A stretch of 7,645 nucleotides of DNA. Source: SZAS-103 sp038316385 (lineage in GTDB: Bacteria; Pseudomonadota; Gammaproteobacteria; Xanthomonadales; Xanthomonadaceae). Shown here piece after piece: positions 1 through 5,667 of this stretch (the first letter of the stretch is position 1; each line of letters opens with the position of its first letter). Under the pieces are notes generated by a model, which ran no database searches, was not told the origin of the DNA, and saw only the letters and a program-made list of their open reading frames with translations. A program made the position numbers and the translations under genes. The stretch is from positions 1 through 7,645 of the forward strand of contig JBBQAN010000032.1 in NCBI GenBank assembly GCA_038316385.1, in the 5' to 3' direction.

Positions 1-410
1 GCCGCATGCACTTGCGCCACCGACGCCGATGCCAGCGGGGTGCGTTCAAAGCTGAGATACAACTCGGTCAATGGACGCCCAAGGGCGGTCACTACAAGCG
101 CCTCGGCTTGTTCGCCTGGAAACGGCGTTACCCGATCCTGCAACTGCGCCAGCGCATCGGCTATGTCAGGCGGCAGCAGGTCGCGACGAGTCGACAGCAC
201 TTGTCCAAACTTCACGAACAATGGGCCGAGTTGCTGGAGAGCAAGCCGCAGACGCTCTCCGCGCGGAAGATTGGCGACTTCGCCGCGGACCGGAACGAAC
301 GGCCGCAACAGCTTCAGCCAGCGCGCCAGCGGCGTGTCATCCAGAAGCGTATCCAACCGGTAGCGCAGCAGCACGCGCAAGATCTGCAAGATGCGTGGCA
401 GGCTGCTCAT
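1..410 (-). CDS. ubiB: UbiB, ubiquinone biosynthesis ABC1/ADCK-type atypical kinase (partial, N-terminal 136 codons)
   Basis: UbiB is a membrane-associated atypical protein-kinase-like ATPase needed for aerobic ubiquinone synthesis; it is thought to assist the Ubi enzyme complex rather than catalyse a ring modification. Translating the minus strand from the ATG at 410-408 gives an uninterrupted frame to the left edge. It contains GERLRLALQQLGPLFVKFGQ at residues 51-70, with the family-defining KxGQ motif (K67 to Q70), followed by STRRDLLPPDIADALAQLQD, and ASVAQVHA at the break (about residues 129-136), which is the start of the alanine-rich nucleotide-binding loop. These match E. coli UbiB closely from memory. 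The start codon overlaps the ubiJ stop as ATGA, implying translational coupling. The kinase core and the C-terminal transmembrane helices lie outside the window. The identification is firm; completeness downstream is unknown. Confidence 0.95.
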   Translation of the reverse strand, partial: MSSLPRILQILRVLLRYRLDTLLDDTPLARWLKLLRPFVPVRGEVANLPRGERLRLALQQLGPLFVKFGQVLSTRRDLLPPDIADALAQLQDRVTPFPGEQAEALVVTALGRPLTELYLSFERTPLASASVAQVHA

Positions 411-1150
411 TCGGTTGCCGCGTCGCTCGACGGGCGGGCGTTGGCGGCAGTCGCCTTCAGATCAGCTTCTACCGGCAGCTTGCGCTGTAATAGCGCGGCT
501 TTCGCTGCGAGCCGTTCGACCCGATCGCGCAGCGCATCGACATCGTCGTGGAATGCGTCCAACTCGTCACGACCGAGCACGTCGCGCGACTCTTCGGTCA
601 AGTACTCGGCACCGTTGCGCGCCAGACTCTGCATTCCGGTGCGCCCCTGGCGCAACGCGCCGCGCAACGCGTTGGCGATCTGCACGCCGAGCACATCGCC
701 GAAGACTTCGGCAAAGGGTTTTACCCAATCCGGATCGAATCGTTGCGCCAACTGTTGCAACGTGCGCGCGAGTTCTGCGTCACCAGCGATACGCAAGCCG
801 CTTCCAGGCGTCGCGAGAGTTGGACGCAGGAACGGCAGTTGCGACAGCAACCCACCGAGGGTGCTGCGTATTTCCAGATCGGGTTCGTCGCGCGCAAGCT
901 CGTCACGGCCACTTGTTGGCTGAGCCGGAACGGGGCCTACCTGGATGCGAGAATCCTGCACGCGCAGTTGCATCGCCAACGGCGGTGCGTGCAGCTTGAT
1001 TTGGATGCGCCGGCCTTCCAGCGCTGAAAGCGCCTCGGCGGTTTCTGCATCCAGTGCAATCAGGCGGTTAAGCGATTCTTCAAGCGCGCGACCGGCCAGC
1101 GGCTTGAGCGAATGCAAGCCGAAGCGATTGCTATTGGAAGTGACTGACAT
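407..1150 (-). CDS. ubiJ: UbiJ, ubiquinone biosynthesis accessory factor with SCP2-like lipid-binding domain
   Basis: UbiJ is a non-catalytic lipid-binding partner of UbiK and of the soluble Ubi complex that hydroxylates and methylates the quinone ring. The 247-residue product has an N-terminal SCP2-like half (roughly residues 15-120, including LIALDAETAEALSALEGRRI and the strand-rich IKLHAPPLAMQLRV). A central stretch holds DPDWVKPFAEVFGDVLG, and a charged heptad-like tail, DELDAFHDDVDALRDRVERL, is likely a coiled coil that could pair with UbiK. E. coli UbiJ is about 201 residues, so this copy is longer. I chose the ATG at 1150; an in-frame TTG at 1195 would add 15 residues but would have to be encoded through a perfect palindrome. 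No good Shine-Dalgarno sequence precedes 1150. The position directly before ubiB, with a 4-nt overlap, is the usual gammaproteobacterial order and is the strongest support. ubiE is not adjacent here. Confidence 0.88.
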   Translation of the reverse strand: MSVTSNSNRFGLHSLKPLAGRALEESLNRLIALDAETAEALSALEGRRIQIKLHAPPLAMQLRVQDSRIQVGPVPAQPTSGRDELARDEPDLEIRSTLGGLLSQLPFLRPTLATPGSGLRIAGDAELARTLQQLAQRFDPDWVKPFAEVFGDVLGVQIANALRGALRQGRTGMQSLARNGAEYLTEESRDVLGRDELDAFHDDVDALRDRVERLAAKAALLQRKLPVEADLKATAANARPSSDAATE

Positions 1151-1164
1151 GCGCTCATTGTATC

Positions 1165-1190
1165 CGGCCCGTTCCCTAGGGAACGGGCCG
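1165..1190. repeat. Perfect 26-bp palindrome in the ubiJ leader
   Basis: Thirteen bases on each side of the 1177/1178 centre are exactly complementary (outer arm CGGCCCGTTCCCT, centre CTAG). The element ends 14 nt upstream of the ubiJ ATG. No T-tract follows it on either strand, so it does not look like an intrinsic terminator. It could be an operator for a dimeric repressor, or a hairpin in the ubiJ 5' leader that affects translation. The symmetry is seen directly; the function is unknown. Confidence 0.7.
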
Positions 1191-1290
1191 AACAATTCGA
1201 TGTCACCAGTTTCGGCTCAGGCGGGTCGAAGCATTGCAGCGGATTGACGGGATCGGCTAGCGACCAAAACCCTGTGCATGCTGCGCCAGC
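1191..1290. other. Intergenic spacer between the DUF1328 gene and the ubiJ palindrome
   Basis: About 100 bp carry no reading frame of note on either strand, no repeat shared with the rest of the window and no convincing -10/-35 pair. The ubiJ-ubiB promoter would be expected here if these genes are not read from upstream. Confidence 0.4.
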
Positions 1291-1446
1291 TCAGACTTTC
1301 TTGCGGAAGAACGCAATGATCGCGAGGATCAAGAAGATTACGAACAGGACTTTCGCGATGGTTGCAGCAGTTCCTGCGATGACGCCGAAACCCAGCACGG
1401 CGGCAATGATTGCGACAACCAAAAACACGATGGCGTAATGCAGCAT
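1291..1446 (-). CDS. DUF1328/UPF0391 (YtjA-like) small membrane protein
   Basis: This 51-residue protein begins MLHYAIVFLVVAIIAAVLGF and ends IAFFRKKV. It has two hydrophobic helices (about residues 4-22 and 33-47) joined by a short GVIAGTAATIAK segment, with a basic C-terminus, so it is an inner-membrane hairpin protein. Length, the AxxLGFGxIAGxAAxIAKxLF pattern and the final basic residues are typical of the UPF0391/DUF1328 family. The family's function is not established; members are often small stress-responsive envelope proteins. A good ribosome-binding site, AAGGGAGAG at 1451-1459 (minus strand), sits about 6 nt from the ATG, the clearest in the window. The gene lies 64 bp after the oleD stop and is probably unrelated to olefin synthesis. 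I see no terminator after it. Confidence 0.88.
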   Translation of the reverse strand: MLHYAIVFLVVAIIAAVLGFGVIAGTAATIAKVLFVIFLILAIIAFFRKKV

Positions 1447-1450
1447 GAGT

Positions 1451-1459
1451 CTCTCCCTT
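1451..1459 (-). promoter_or_regulatory. Shine-Dalgarno site of the DUF1328 gene
   Basis: On the minus strand, AAGGGAGAG is followed by ACTC and then the ATG at 1446. The spacing is suitable, and the site supports translation of this 51-residue ORF, which is easily missed by length cut-offs. Confidence 0.65.
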
Positions 1460-1510
1460 GAATACAGGTGCCGTCATTGGCGCGTTCACACTACCCTTCA
1501 CCCGCCGACT

Positions 1511-2515
1511 TCAAGCTGAACGAATTCCCGATTGCGTTGCGGCAAGCCGCTGCAACCCTTGCGCGAAGCTGACCTTGGGCACGTAACCAAAGTCGCGTCG
1601 CGCGGCTGAAATGTCGTACCAGTGCGGGGTTGCGAGCTGTTCGGCGAGGAATCGCGTCATCGGCGGCTCGCCATTGAGCGGCAATACCTTCCATAAACCT
1701 TCCATGACTGCGCCCGCAGCATAGGCAACCGTAAACGGGATCGAGCCAGTCACCTGCGGTGCACCTGCTGCCTGCAGCAGCGCGTTGACCACCTCGCGTA
1801 CCGGCTTGGGCTCGCCATTGGAAATGAAATACGCGCGGCCTGCGCATGGCGCGCCGCGCTCAAGATGATCGAACGCATCCAGATGTGCCTGCGCGGCATT
1901 GTCGATATAGGTGGTGTCAATGCGATTGTTGCCGTCGCCGACAAAGCGCAAACGCCCAGCGCGCGCTCGCTCGACCAGTCTCGGCAACAATTGGTTGTCG
2001 CCTGGTCCCCAGATCAAACGCGGGCGCAGCGCCACGGTGCTAAGCGTTGTATCGTTCGCCGCCAAGATGGCTTTTTCCGCAATCAACTTGGTGATCGGAT
2101 ACGCCGCCTTGAAGTGACCGCCGTACGGCGTATCGATCTCGTTGCCGCCTTCAACCGGGTGGGTGGCGCGATGGGTGACGCTGGGCGTGGAGGTGTAAAC
2201 CAGCTTGCCGATGGCGTGCGCCCGACAGGCCGCGATCACATTGGCGGTGCCGACGACGTTGGCGAGCCGGTAGCTTTCATAACTACCCCACGCGCCCGCT
2301 TTCGCAGCGTTGTGGAAAATGGCGTCCATACCGCGCGCCGCTGAATGCACCGCGTCTGCGTCGGCAAGGTCGCCTTGCACTTGGCGCACGCCGAGTGCAT
2401 CCAGCGGCGGATACAGGCCGCGATTGAAACTGGTGACATCCAACCCGCGCGCAACCAATAAGCGGCAGATGGCCTGACCGAGGAAACCGCCGCCGCCAGT
2501 GACGAGGATTTTCAT
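1511..2515 (-). CDS. oleD: OleD, NAD(P)H-dependent 2-alkyl-3-ketoalkanoate reductase (extended SDR)
   Basis: OleD reduces the 2-alkyl-3-keto acid made by OleA to a 2-alkyl-3-hydroxy acid, the substrate of OleC, in long-chain olefin biosynthesis. The 334-residue protein is an extended short-chain dehydrogenase of the 3-beta-HSD/epimerase type. It has an N-terminal Rossmann glycine motif TGGGGFLG (GxxGxxG, G7/G10/G13), the acidic turn GDLADAD (about 48-54), and the S/T, Tyr and Lys catalytic residues in YTSTPSV (S109/T110) and Y139-PIT-K143. The substrate-domain stretch DTTYIDNAAQAHLDAF follows. I chose the ATG at 2515 because the Rossmann strand MKILVTGG starts there; the frame extends upstream to 2599 only through the repeat and the nuclease gene. 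No strong ribosome-binding site precedes it, and an inverted repeat ends 15 nt upstream. Other 3-beta-HSD-like reductases look similar, but the oleB-oleC context settles the call. Confidence 0.9.
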   Translation of the reverse strand: MKILVTGGGGFLGQAICRLLVARGLDVTSFNRGLYPPLDALGVRQVQGDLADADAVHSAARGMDAIFHNAAKAGAWGSYESYRLANVVGTANVIAACRAHAIGKLVYTSTPSVTHRATHPVEGGNEIDTPYGGHFKAAYPITKLIAEKAILAANDTTLSTVALRPRLIWGPGDNQLLPRLVERARAGRLRFVGDGNNRIDTTYIDNAAQAHLDAFDHLERGAPCAGRAYFISNGEPKPVREVVNALLQAAGAPQVTGSIPFTVAYAAGAVMEGLWKVLPLNGEPPMTRFLAEQLATPHWYDISAARRDFGYVPKVSFAQGLQRLAATQSGIRSA

Positions 2516-2897
2516 TGAGATTCGCCGGTGCTCCCTCCCCTGCTTGCAGGGGAGGCTGGGGAGGGGTAGAAACGTGCCGCCAAATTTCAGCCAGCACATC
2601 GTCTGTTCGCATCAACACGTCATCATTCCAGAATCGCAAAATCCGATACCCGCACGCCTGTATCTTGATCGCCCTCGCCTCGTCTGCCGCCAGCTGCTCA
2701 AGATGCTGCCCACCATCAAGCTCGATCACGCAACTCGCATCGACGCAGGCGAAATCGGCAATGTAGCCAGCGATTGGATATTGCCGTCGAAATTTGAAGC
2801 CCGCAATTCGGCGGCCTCGCAGGCGCGCCCACAGATGCAGCTCTGCATCCGTTGCGGATTTTCTCAATGCGCGTGCACTGGTCCAAATTCCTCGCAC
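2283..2897 (-). CDS. DUF559 (Vsr/PD-(D/E)xK-like) endonuclease-domain protein with readthrough tail
   Basis: The first ~107 residues are a typical DUF559 domain, a small relative of the Vsr very-short-patch repair endonucleases. Visible motifs are ATDAELHLWARLRGRR (E19), FKFRRQYPIAGYIADF (39-48, D48), the core VIELDGGQH (E59, D61, H65) and YRILRFWNDDVL (84-95). The likely metal and catalytic residues are intact. The start is a GTG at 2897 lying inside the right-hand inverted repeat. After the domain there is no stop: the frame runs through the left-hand repeat (STPPQPPLQAGEG) and for a further 233 bp inside oleD in another frame, ending at 2283, so about 97 C-terminal residues look non-domain. 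Family biochemistry is poorly known; DNA cleavage or nicking is an inference from the fold. It sits between oleC and oleD with no metabolic link to them and is probably an insertion. Confidence 0.8.
   Translation of the reverse strand: MRGIWTSARALRKSATDAELHLWARLRGRRIAGFKFRRQYPIAGYIADFACVDASCVIELDGGQHLEQLAADEARAIKIQACGYRILRFWNDDVLMRTDDVLAEIWRHVSTPPQPPLQAGEGAPANLNENPRHWRRRFPRSGHLPLIGCARVGCHQFQSRPVSAAGCTRRAPSARRPCRRRRGAFSGARYGRHFPQRCESGRVG
2531..2570 (+). repeat. G/C-rich palindromic repeat, copy A (left end of the DUF559 cassette)
   Basis: The copy has a hairpin core CCCCTGCTTGCAGGGG (2537-2552) flanked by CTCC/GGAG arms, then a tail CTGGGGAGGGGTAGA pointing towards the nuclease gene. It is related to copy B in inverted orientation. 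It lies in the DUF559 frame, where it encodes PPQPPLQAGEG, and just upstream of the oleD start. Confidence 0.85.
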
Positions 2898-2900
2898 GTT

Positions 2901-2940
2901 CTACCCCCTCCCAACCTCCCCCTGCAAGCAGGGGGAGGAG
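2901..2940 (-). repeat. G/C-rich palindromic repeat, copy B (right end of the DUF559 cassette)
   Basis: On the minus strand an 11-bp perfect stem (CCTCCCCCTGC paired with GCAGGGGGAGG, TT between) is followed by TTGGGAGGGGGTAGAAC. Positions 2902-2938 are identical over 37 bp to copy D at 4680-4716. The outer edge touches the oleC stop codon (TAG at 2943-2941); the GTG start of the DUF559 gene is at its inner edge. Confidence 0.9.
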
Positions 2941-4659
2941 CTACATGCGCAGCGCCTTAGCAGCCCACACCGACAACTTTTCTCGGCCGATCTTGGCGTT
3001 GTGGCGGATGTCGACCGGAAAGCCTTTATGACGCAGGAAATGCTGGATAACAGCAGTGCGCTGATGCTGCAAGGCAAGTTCGCGCAGGCTGGCTCCAAGA
3101 CGATCCTGAGCTCCGCGATCTTCATTCCCCGATCCGGGGACAGTTTCGTAGCACAGCACAGGCAACTGCTGCCCAACGGGACCGACACCCACCAGCGCGG
3201 TGCGCCGAACAAGCGGCAGCGTATTGAAAATTGGTTCGACTTGCTCGGTGTACATCGTCCCATTCACGGTTTCGACGCGATGCGATTTTCGCCCGCAAAA
3301 CCAGAGCCGCCCTTCCGCGTCGAAGTAACCAACATCACCCATGCGGTGGACGATGCGCTGGCTTCCATCAGATTGCTGTTCTTCAATCTTCGCCAATCGC
3401 GTCGCTTCCGGTCGATTGAAGTAGCTGTCGGTCGCGGTTGGGCCGGCGACGGTGATCTCGCCGATTTCGCCGGTCGGCAACAACAATTCGTCCGACCACT
3501 GCGCGATTGCCTCGTCGCTGATGCGGATGATGCGCACGCTATTCGGCGCCACCGGGCGGCCGACGCAGGTGCCGGCGCCGCCTTCGGTTGCTGCGCGCGT
3601 TGCCTGCAGCTCGCGACCTTCGACAACGGCAACCGGCAGGCACTCGGTCGCACCGTACGGCGTCCACAGTTGGGCATCGACAGGCAACAACTCGCGCATC
3701 TTGCCGACGGCATCGGGCGGCACCGGGGCGCCGGCCGAGGTGACGCGGAGGATGGTCGGCAGCTTTTCGCCAAAACGCGCGAGCACATCGACCAAGGCCG
3801 GCGAGCCGAACAACTGCGTCACGCCAAAGCGTGCGATCGCATCGTGCAATTTTTTCGGGTCCGCCCGTGCCGGGCGGGTCGGATCCATATCCGGAATGAT
3901 CGAGGTCAATCCGAGTGCCGGATCAAACAGCGCGAACGGCGAAAATGTCGGCAGGTCGACGCCGCCGGGCTGAATGTCGAACGCACTGCGCAGCAAATCG
4001 ATCTGAGCAACAAAATGCCGATGGCGATACACCACGCCTTTGGGTACACCGGTCGATCCCGAGGTAAACAAGATTGCGGCGATATCATCGGGCTGCGTGT
4101 CGGCCAATAGCGCGCCTGCATTTGCGCCAAGCAATTCGACTTGCTGCAACGTCGCGCCACGCCAGAACCATCGCCGCCCCACGGTGACACTGATTCGCGC
4201 AGATTTTGCCCAGCCCAGCGCAATGCGCGCGACATGCGCGAGCGGAATTCCAATGAATGCATCCGGCTGCGCTTCATCCAGGCACTGTTTGAGCGCGCGT
4301 TTGTCGATGCCCGGATCGACTAACACCGGCACCGCACCGAGTTTGAACAGCGCGAACATCAGCAGAAAAAATTCCGGTGAAGGCCGCACCATCACTACTG
4401 TGCGCATGCCGCGCACAATGCCGCTGCGCAGCAGGCCGGCAGCAATCGCATCGCTGCGCGCATCCAGCTGCGCGTAGGTGATCGCGATATCGTATTTGGC
4501 GAAGCCGTTCGCACCGCGTTTGCCGGGGCAACGCATCGCCACCTGATCGCCGCGCTCGGCGGCCATCCGCGGCAAGGTCGCGGCGATGTTGCAGGGCTCT
4601 TGCCCCCTCCCTTGCGCATCGCGCAGGGGAGGGTTGGGGAGGGGTTGCTGTTGGCTCAT
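2941..4659 (-). CDS. oleC: OleC, AMP-ligase-fold beta-lactone synthetase of olefin biosynthesis
   Basis: OleC uses ATP to cyclise the 2-alkyl-3-hydroxy acid from OleD into a beta-lactone. The 572-residue product is a full adenylate-forming enzyme: P-loop FTSGSTGVPKG (residues 198-208), the YGATE motif (335-339), MGDVGYFD with its ribose-binding Asp (about 440-447), and the C-terminal catalytic lysine in RHNAKIGREKL (K556). Stretches such as RPSPEFFLLMFALFKLGAVP and VDPGIDKRALKQCLDEAQPD are hallmarks of OleC rather than of ordinary acyl-CoA ligases. I chose the ATG at 4659; an in-frame alternative at 4692 would add 11 residues and overlap another repeat copy less sensibly. Residues about 6-19 (PLPNPPLRDAQGRG) are encoded by repeat copy C and look foreign; the family-like sequence begins near PCNIAATLPRMAAERG. 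The stop codon directly abuts repeat copy B. Confidence 0.95.
   Translation of the reverse strand: MSQQQPLPNPPLRDAQGRGQEPCNIAATLPRMAAERGDQVAMRCPGKRGANGFAKYDIAITYAQLDARSDAIAAGLLRSGIVRGMRTVVMVRPSPEFFLLMFALFKLGAVPVLVDPGIDKRALKQCLDEAQPDAFIGIPLAHVARIALGWAKSARISVTVGRRWFWRGATLQQVELLGANAGALLADTQPDDIAAILFTSGSTGVPKGVVYRHRHFVAQIDLLRSAFDIQPGGVDLPTFSPFALFDPALGLTSIIPDMDPTRPARADPKKLHDAIARFGVTQLFGSPALVDVLARFGEKLPTILRVTSAGAPVPPDAVGKMRELLPVDAQLWTPYGATECLPVAVVEGRELQATRAATEGGAGTCVGRPVAPNSVRIIRISDEAIAQWSDELLLPTGEIGEITVAGPTATDSYFNRPEATRLAKIEEQQSDGSQRIVHRMGDVGYFDAEGRLWFCGRKSHRVETVNGTMYTEQVEPIFNTLPLVRRTALVGVGPVGQQLPVLCYETVPGSGNEDRGAQDRLGASLRELALQHQRTAVIQHFLRHKGFPVDIRHNAKIGREKLSVWAAKALRM
4603..4645 (+). repeat. G/C-rich palindromic repeat, copy C (inside the oleC 5' coding region)
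   Basis: It has the same layout as copy A on the plus strand: CCCTCCC arm, loop region, GGGAGGG arm, then TTGGGGAGGGG. The hairpin centre differs (TTGCGCATCGCGCAG instead of TGCTTGCA) but is still self-complementary. It forms an inverted pair with copy D across the oleC start codon and encodes roughly residues 6-19 of OleC. Confidence 0.8.
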
Positions 4660-4679
4660 GGCTTCCACGACAAGAGCTT

Positions 4680-4720
4680 TACCCCCTCCCAACCTCCCCC
4701 TGCAAGCAGGGGGAGGGGCC
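4680..4720 (-). repeat. G/C-rich palindromic repeat, copy D (oleB-oleC spacer)
   Basis: Its 37 bp at 4680-4716 are identical to copy B, in the same orientation, over 1.7 kb away. The 11-bp perfect stem with a TT centre could form a hairpin in the transcript between oleB and oleC. Together with copy C it makes an inverted pair with only about 34 bp between them. Confidence 0.9.
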
Positions 4721-4743
4721 TAAGTGGATTCCGGCGTCTGGAT

Positions 4744-5646
4744 TCATATTGGATGCGCATCAAGAAACGTCCGAATCGCCGGTACCAATTCATCGTGCTT
4801 GTCCTCCAGCACGTAATGTCCGCCGTCTTCAAACGTATGCACCTCGGCATTCGGCAACGCCTTGGTGAAGCCATCCAGGAAGTACTTGTCGAACACGAAA
4901 TCGCGCAGGCCCCAGCCGATAAAGGTTGGACGATCCGCGAATTCATGCAGTCGCGTTCCCGATGCCTCGACTAACGGCCACGCCGGATCGTCGGGCGCCA
5001 GCGGAATGTCCTGCACAAAGCGCAAGGTCGCGATCCGGTTGGCCCACGAATCGTAGGGTGCGAGATAAGCATCACGTACGGCAGCAGGCATCTTGCGAAC
5101 AACCCCTTGCGACGTCGCGCCGGCTGCGAATGCGTTGAAGCCGCGGATCAACGCGGCGCCGAGCCAGGAATCGCGGCCCAGCTTGAGCTGCCACGGCATC
5201 GCTTTCGCATTCGGCAGCAGAAACGCAGCCGTGTTCAGAATCACCAATCGCTTGATGCGCGATGCGTTCTTCAGCGCCCAGCCAAAGCCGATCATGCCGC
5301 CCCAGTCGTGCACGGCGAGCGTGATCTTGTCGCCTACATCGAGATGCTTCAACAACGCATCCAGATCGTCCACGCGCGATTGCAGCGTGTAGCGGTATTT
5401 GTCATCACCGGGTTTGTCGGACAGCCCCATGCCGATGTGATCGGGCACGATGCAGCGGTAACCCTTGCTCGAAGCCGGATCCCGCAGCCCCAGCACAAGA
5501 TGTCGCCAGTAATAGCTCCACGACGGATTGCCGTGCAGCATGACGACCACATCACCGTCGCGCGGGCCTTCGTCGAGGTAGGACATCGCGATGCCCGGAC
5601 GCACTTGGAAGCGTTGCGGAGTGAATGGATAGTCGGGATAGTTCAT
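4744..5646 (-). CDS. oleB: OleB, beta-lactone decarboxylase (alpha/beta-hydrolase, haloalkane dehalogenase-like)
   Basis: OleB carries out the last step of the pathway, converting the beta-lactone made by OleC to a cis-alkene and CO2. The 300-residue protein has the alpha/beta-hydrolase fold of the haloalkane dehalogenase branch. The oxyanion-region motif HGNPSWSYYWR starts at residue 38. The nucleophile is Asp114 in AVHDWGGMIG, where lipases would have Ser. The acid is probably Asp249 in WGLRDFVFD, and the base His277 is in EDGGHYVLED. Without context it might be called a haloalkane dehalogenase; the adjacent oleC and oleD make OleB much more likely. The ATG at 5646 gives the expected N-terminus (PFTPQRFQVRPGIAMSYLDEG). 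It starts 21 nt after the restriction-modification gene stop, so readthrough transcription is likely, and no independent promoter is evident. It is not fused to OleC. Confidence 0.93.
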   Translation of the reverse strand: MNYPDYPFTPQRFQVRPGIAMSYLDEGPRDGDVVVMLHGNPSWSYYWRHLVLGLRDPASSKGYRCIVPDHIGMGLSDKPGDDKYRYTLQSRVDDLDALLKHLDVGDKITLAVHDWGGMIGFGWALKNASRIKRLVILNTAAFLLPNAKAMPWQLKLGRDSWLGAALIRGFNAFAAGATSQGVVRKMPAAVRDAYLAPYDSWANRIATLRFVQDIPLAPDDPAWPLVEASGTRLHEFADRPTFIGWGLRDFVFDKYFLDGFTKALPNAEVHTFEDGGHYVLEDKHDELVPAIRTFLDAHPI

Positions 5647-5667
5647 GCGTGATGGTTGCTCATGGCT

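Larger units (their letters stand above)
2531..2940 (-). mobile_element. Putative inverted-repeat-bounded DUF559 nuclease cassette
   Basis: A complete DUF559 domain gene is enclosed by two similar G/C-rich repeats in inverted orientation. The left copy (2531-2570) reads on the plus strand as the right copy (2901-2940) reads on the minus strand. Similarity continues a few bases inward on both sides (TAGAA then CGTGC), so the ends are nearly 50 bp with small indels. The outer edges abut the oleC stop codon on one side and lie 15 nt from the oleD start on the other, leaving almost no native spacer. This looks like an insertion into a tight oleC-oleD junction. I see no target-site duplication and no transposase, so mobility is inferred. 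Confidence 0.45.

Noticed and set aside
6..923. Long plus-strand open frame of 305 codons opposite ubiJ and ubiB
   Set aside because: Its product is Arg/Ser/Gln-rich with no recognisable motif, and the opposite strand encodes clear UbiJ and UbiB. It is a shadow frame produced by high GC.
1165..1190. The ubiJ-leader palindrome as a rho-independent terminator
   Set aside because: No run of T follows the stem on either strand, and it sits only 14 nt before a start codon.
1151..1195. Upstream TTG start for ubiJ adding 15 residues (MFGPFPRERAGYNER)
   Set aside because: The extension would be encoded mainly by the palindrome and does not look like the family's N-terminus; the ATG at 1150 is preferred, although its own ribosome-binding site is weak.
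2794..4110. Plus-strand open frame of 438 codons opposite oleC
   Set aside because: It has low-complexity, Arg-rich composition and lies antisense to a full set of adenylate-forming enzyme motifs, so it is a shadow frame.
2531..4720. The four G/C-rich repeats as a CRISPR-like array
   Set aside because: The copies are in alternating orientation, irregularly spaced (tens of bp to 1.7 kb), and separated by protein-coding genes rather than spacers.
4744..5646. Annotating this gene as a haloalkane dehalogenase
   Set aside because: The Asp nucleophile and HGNP motif fit that family, but OleB proteins share them, and the neighbouring oleC and oleD make OleB the better call.
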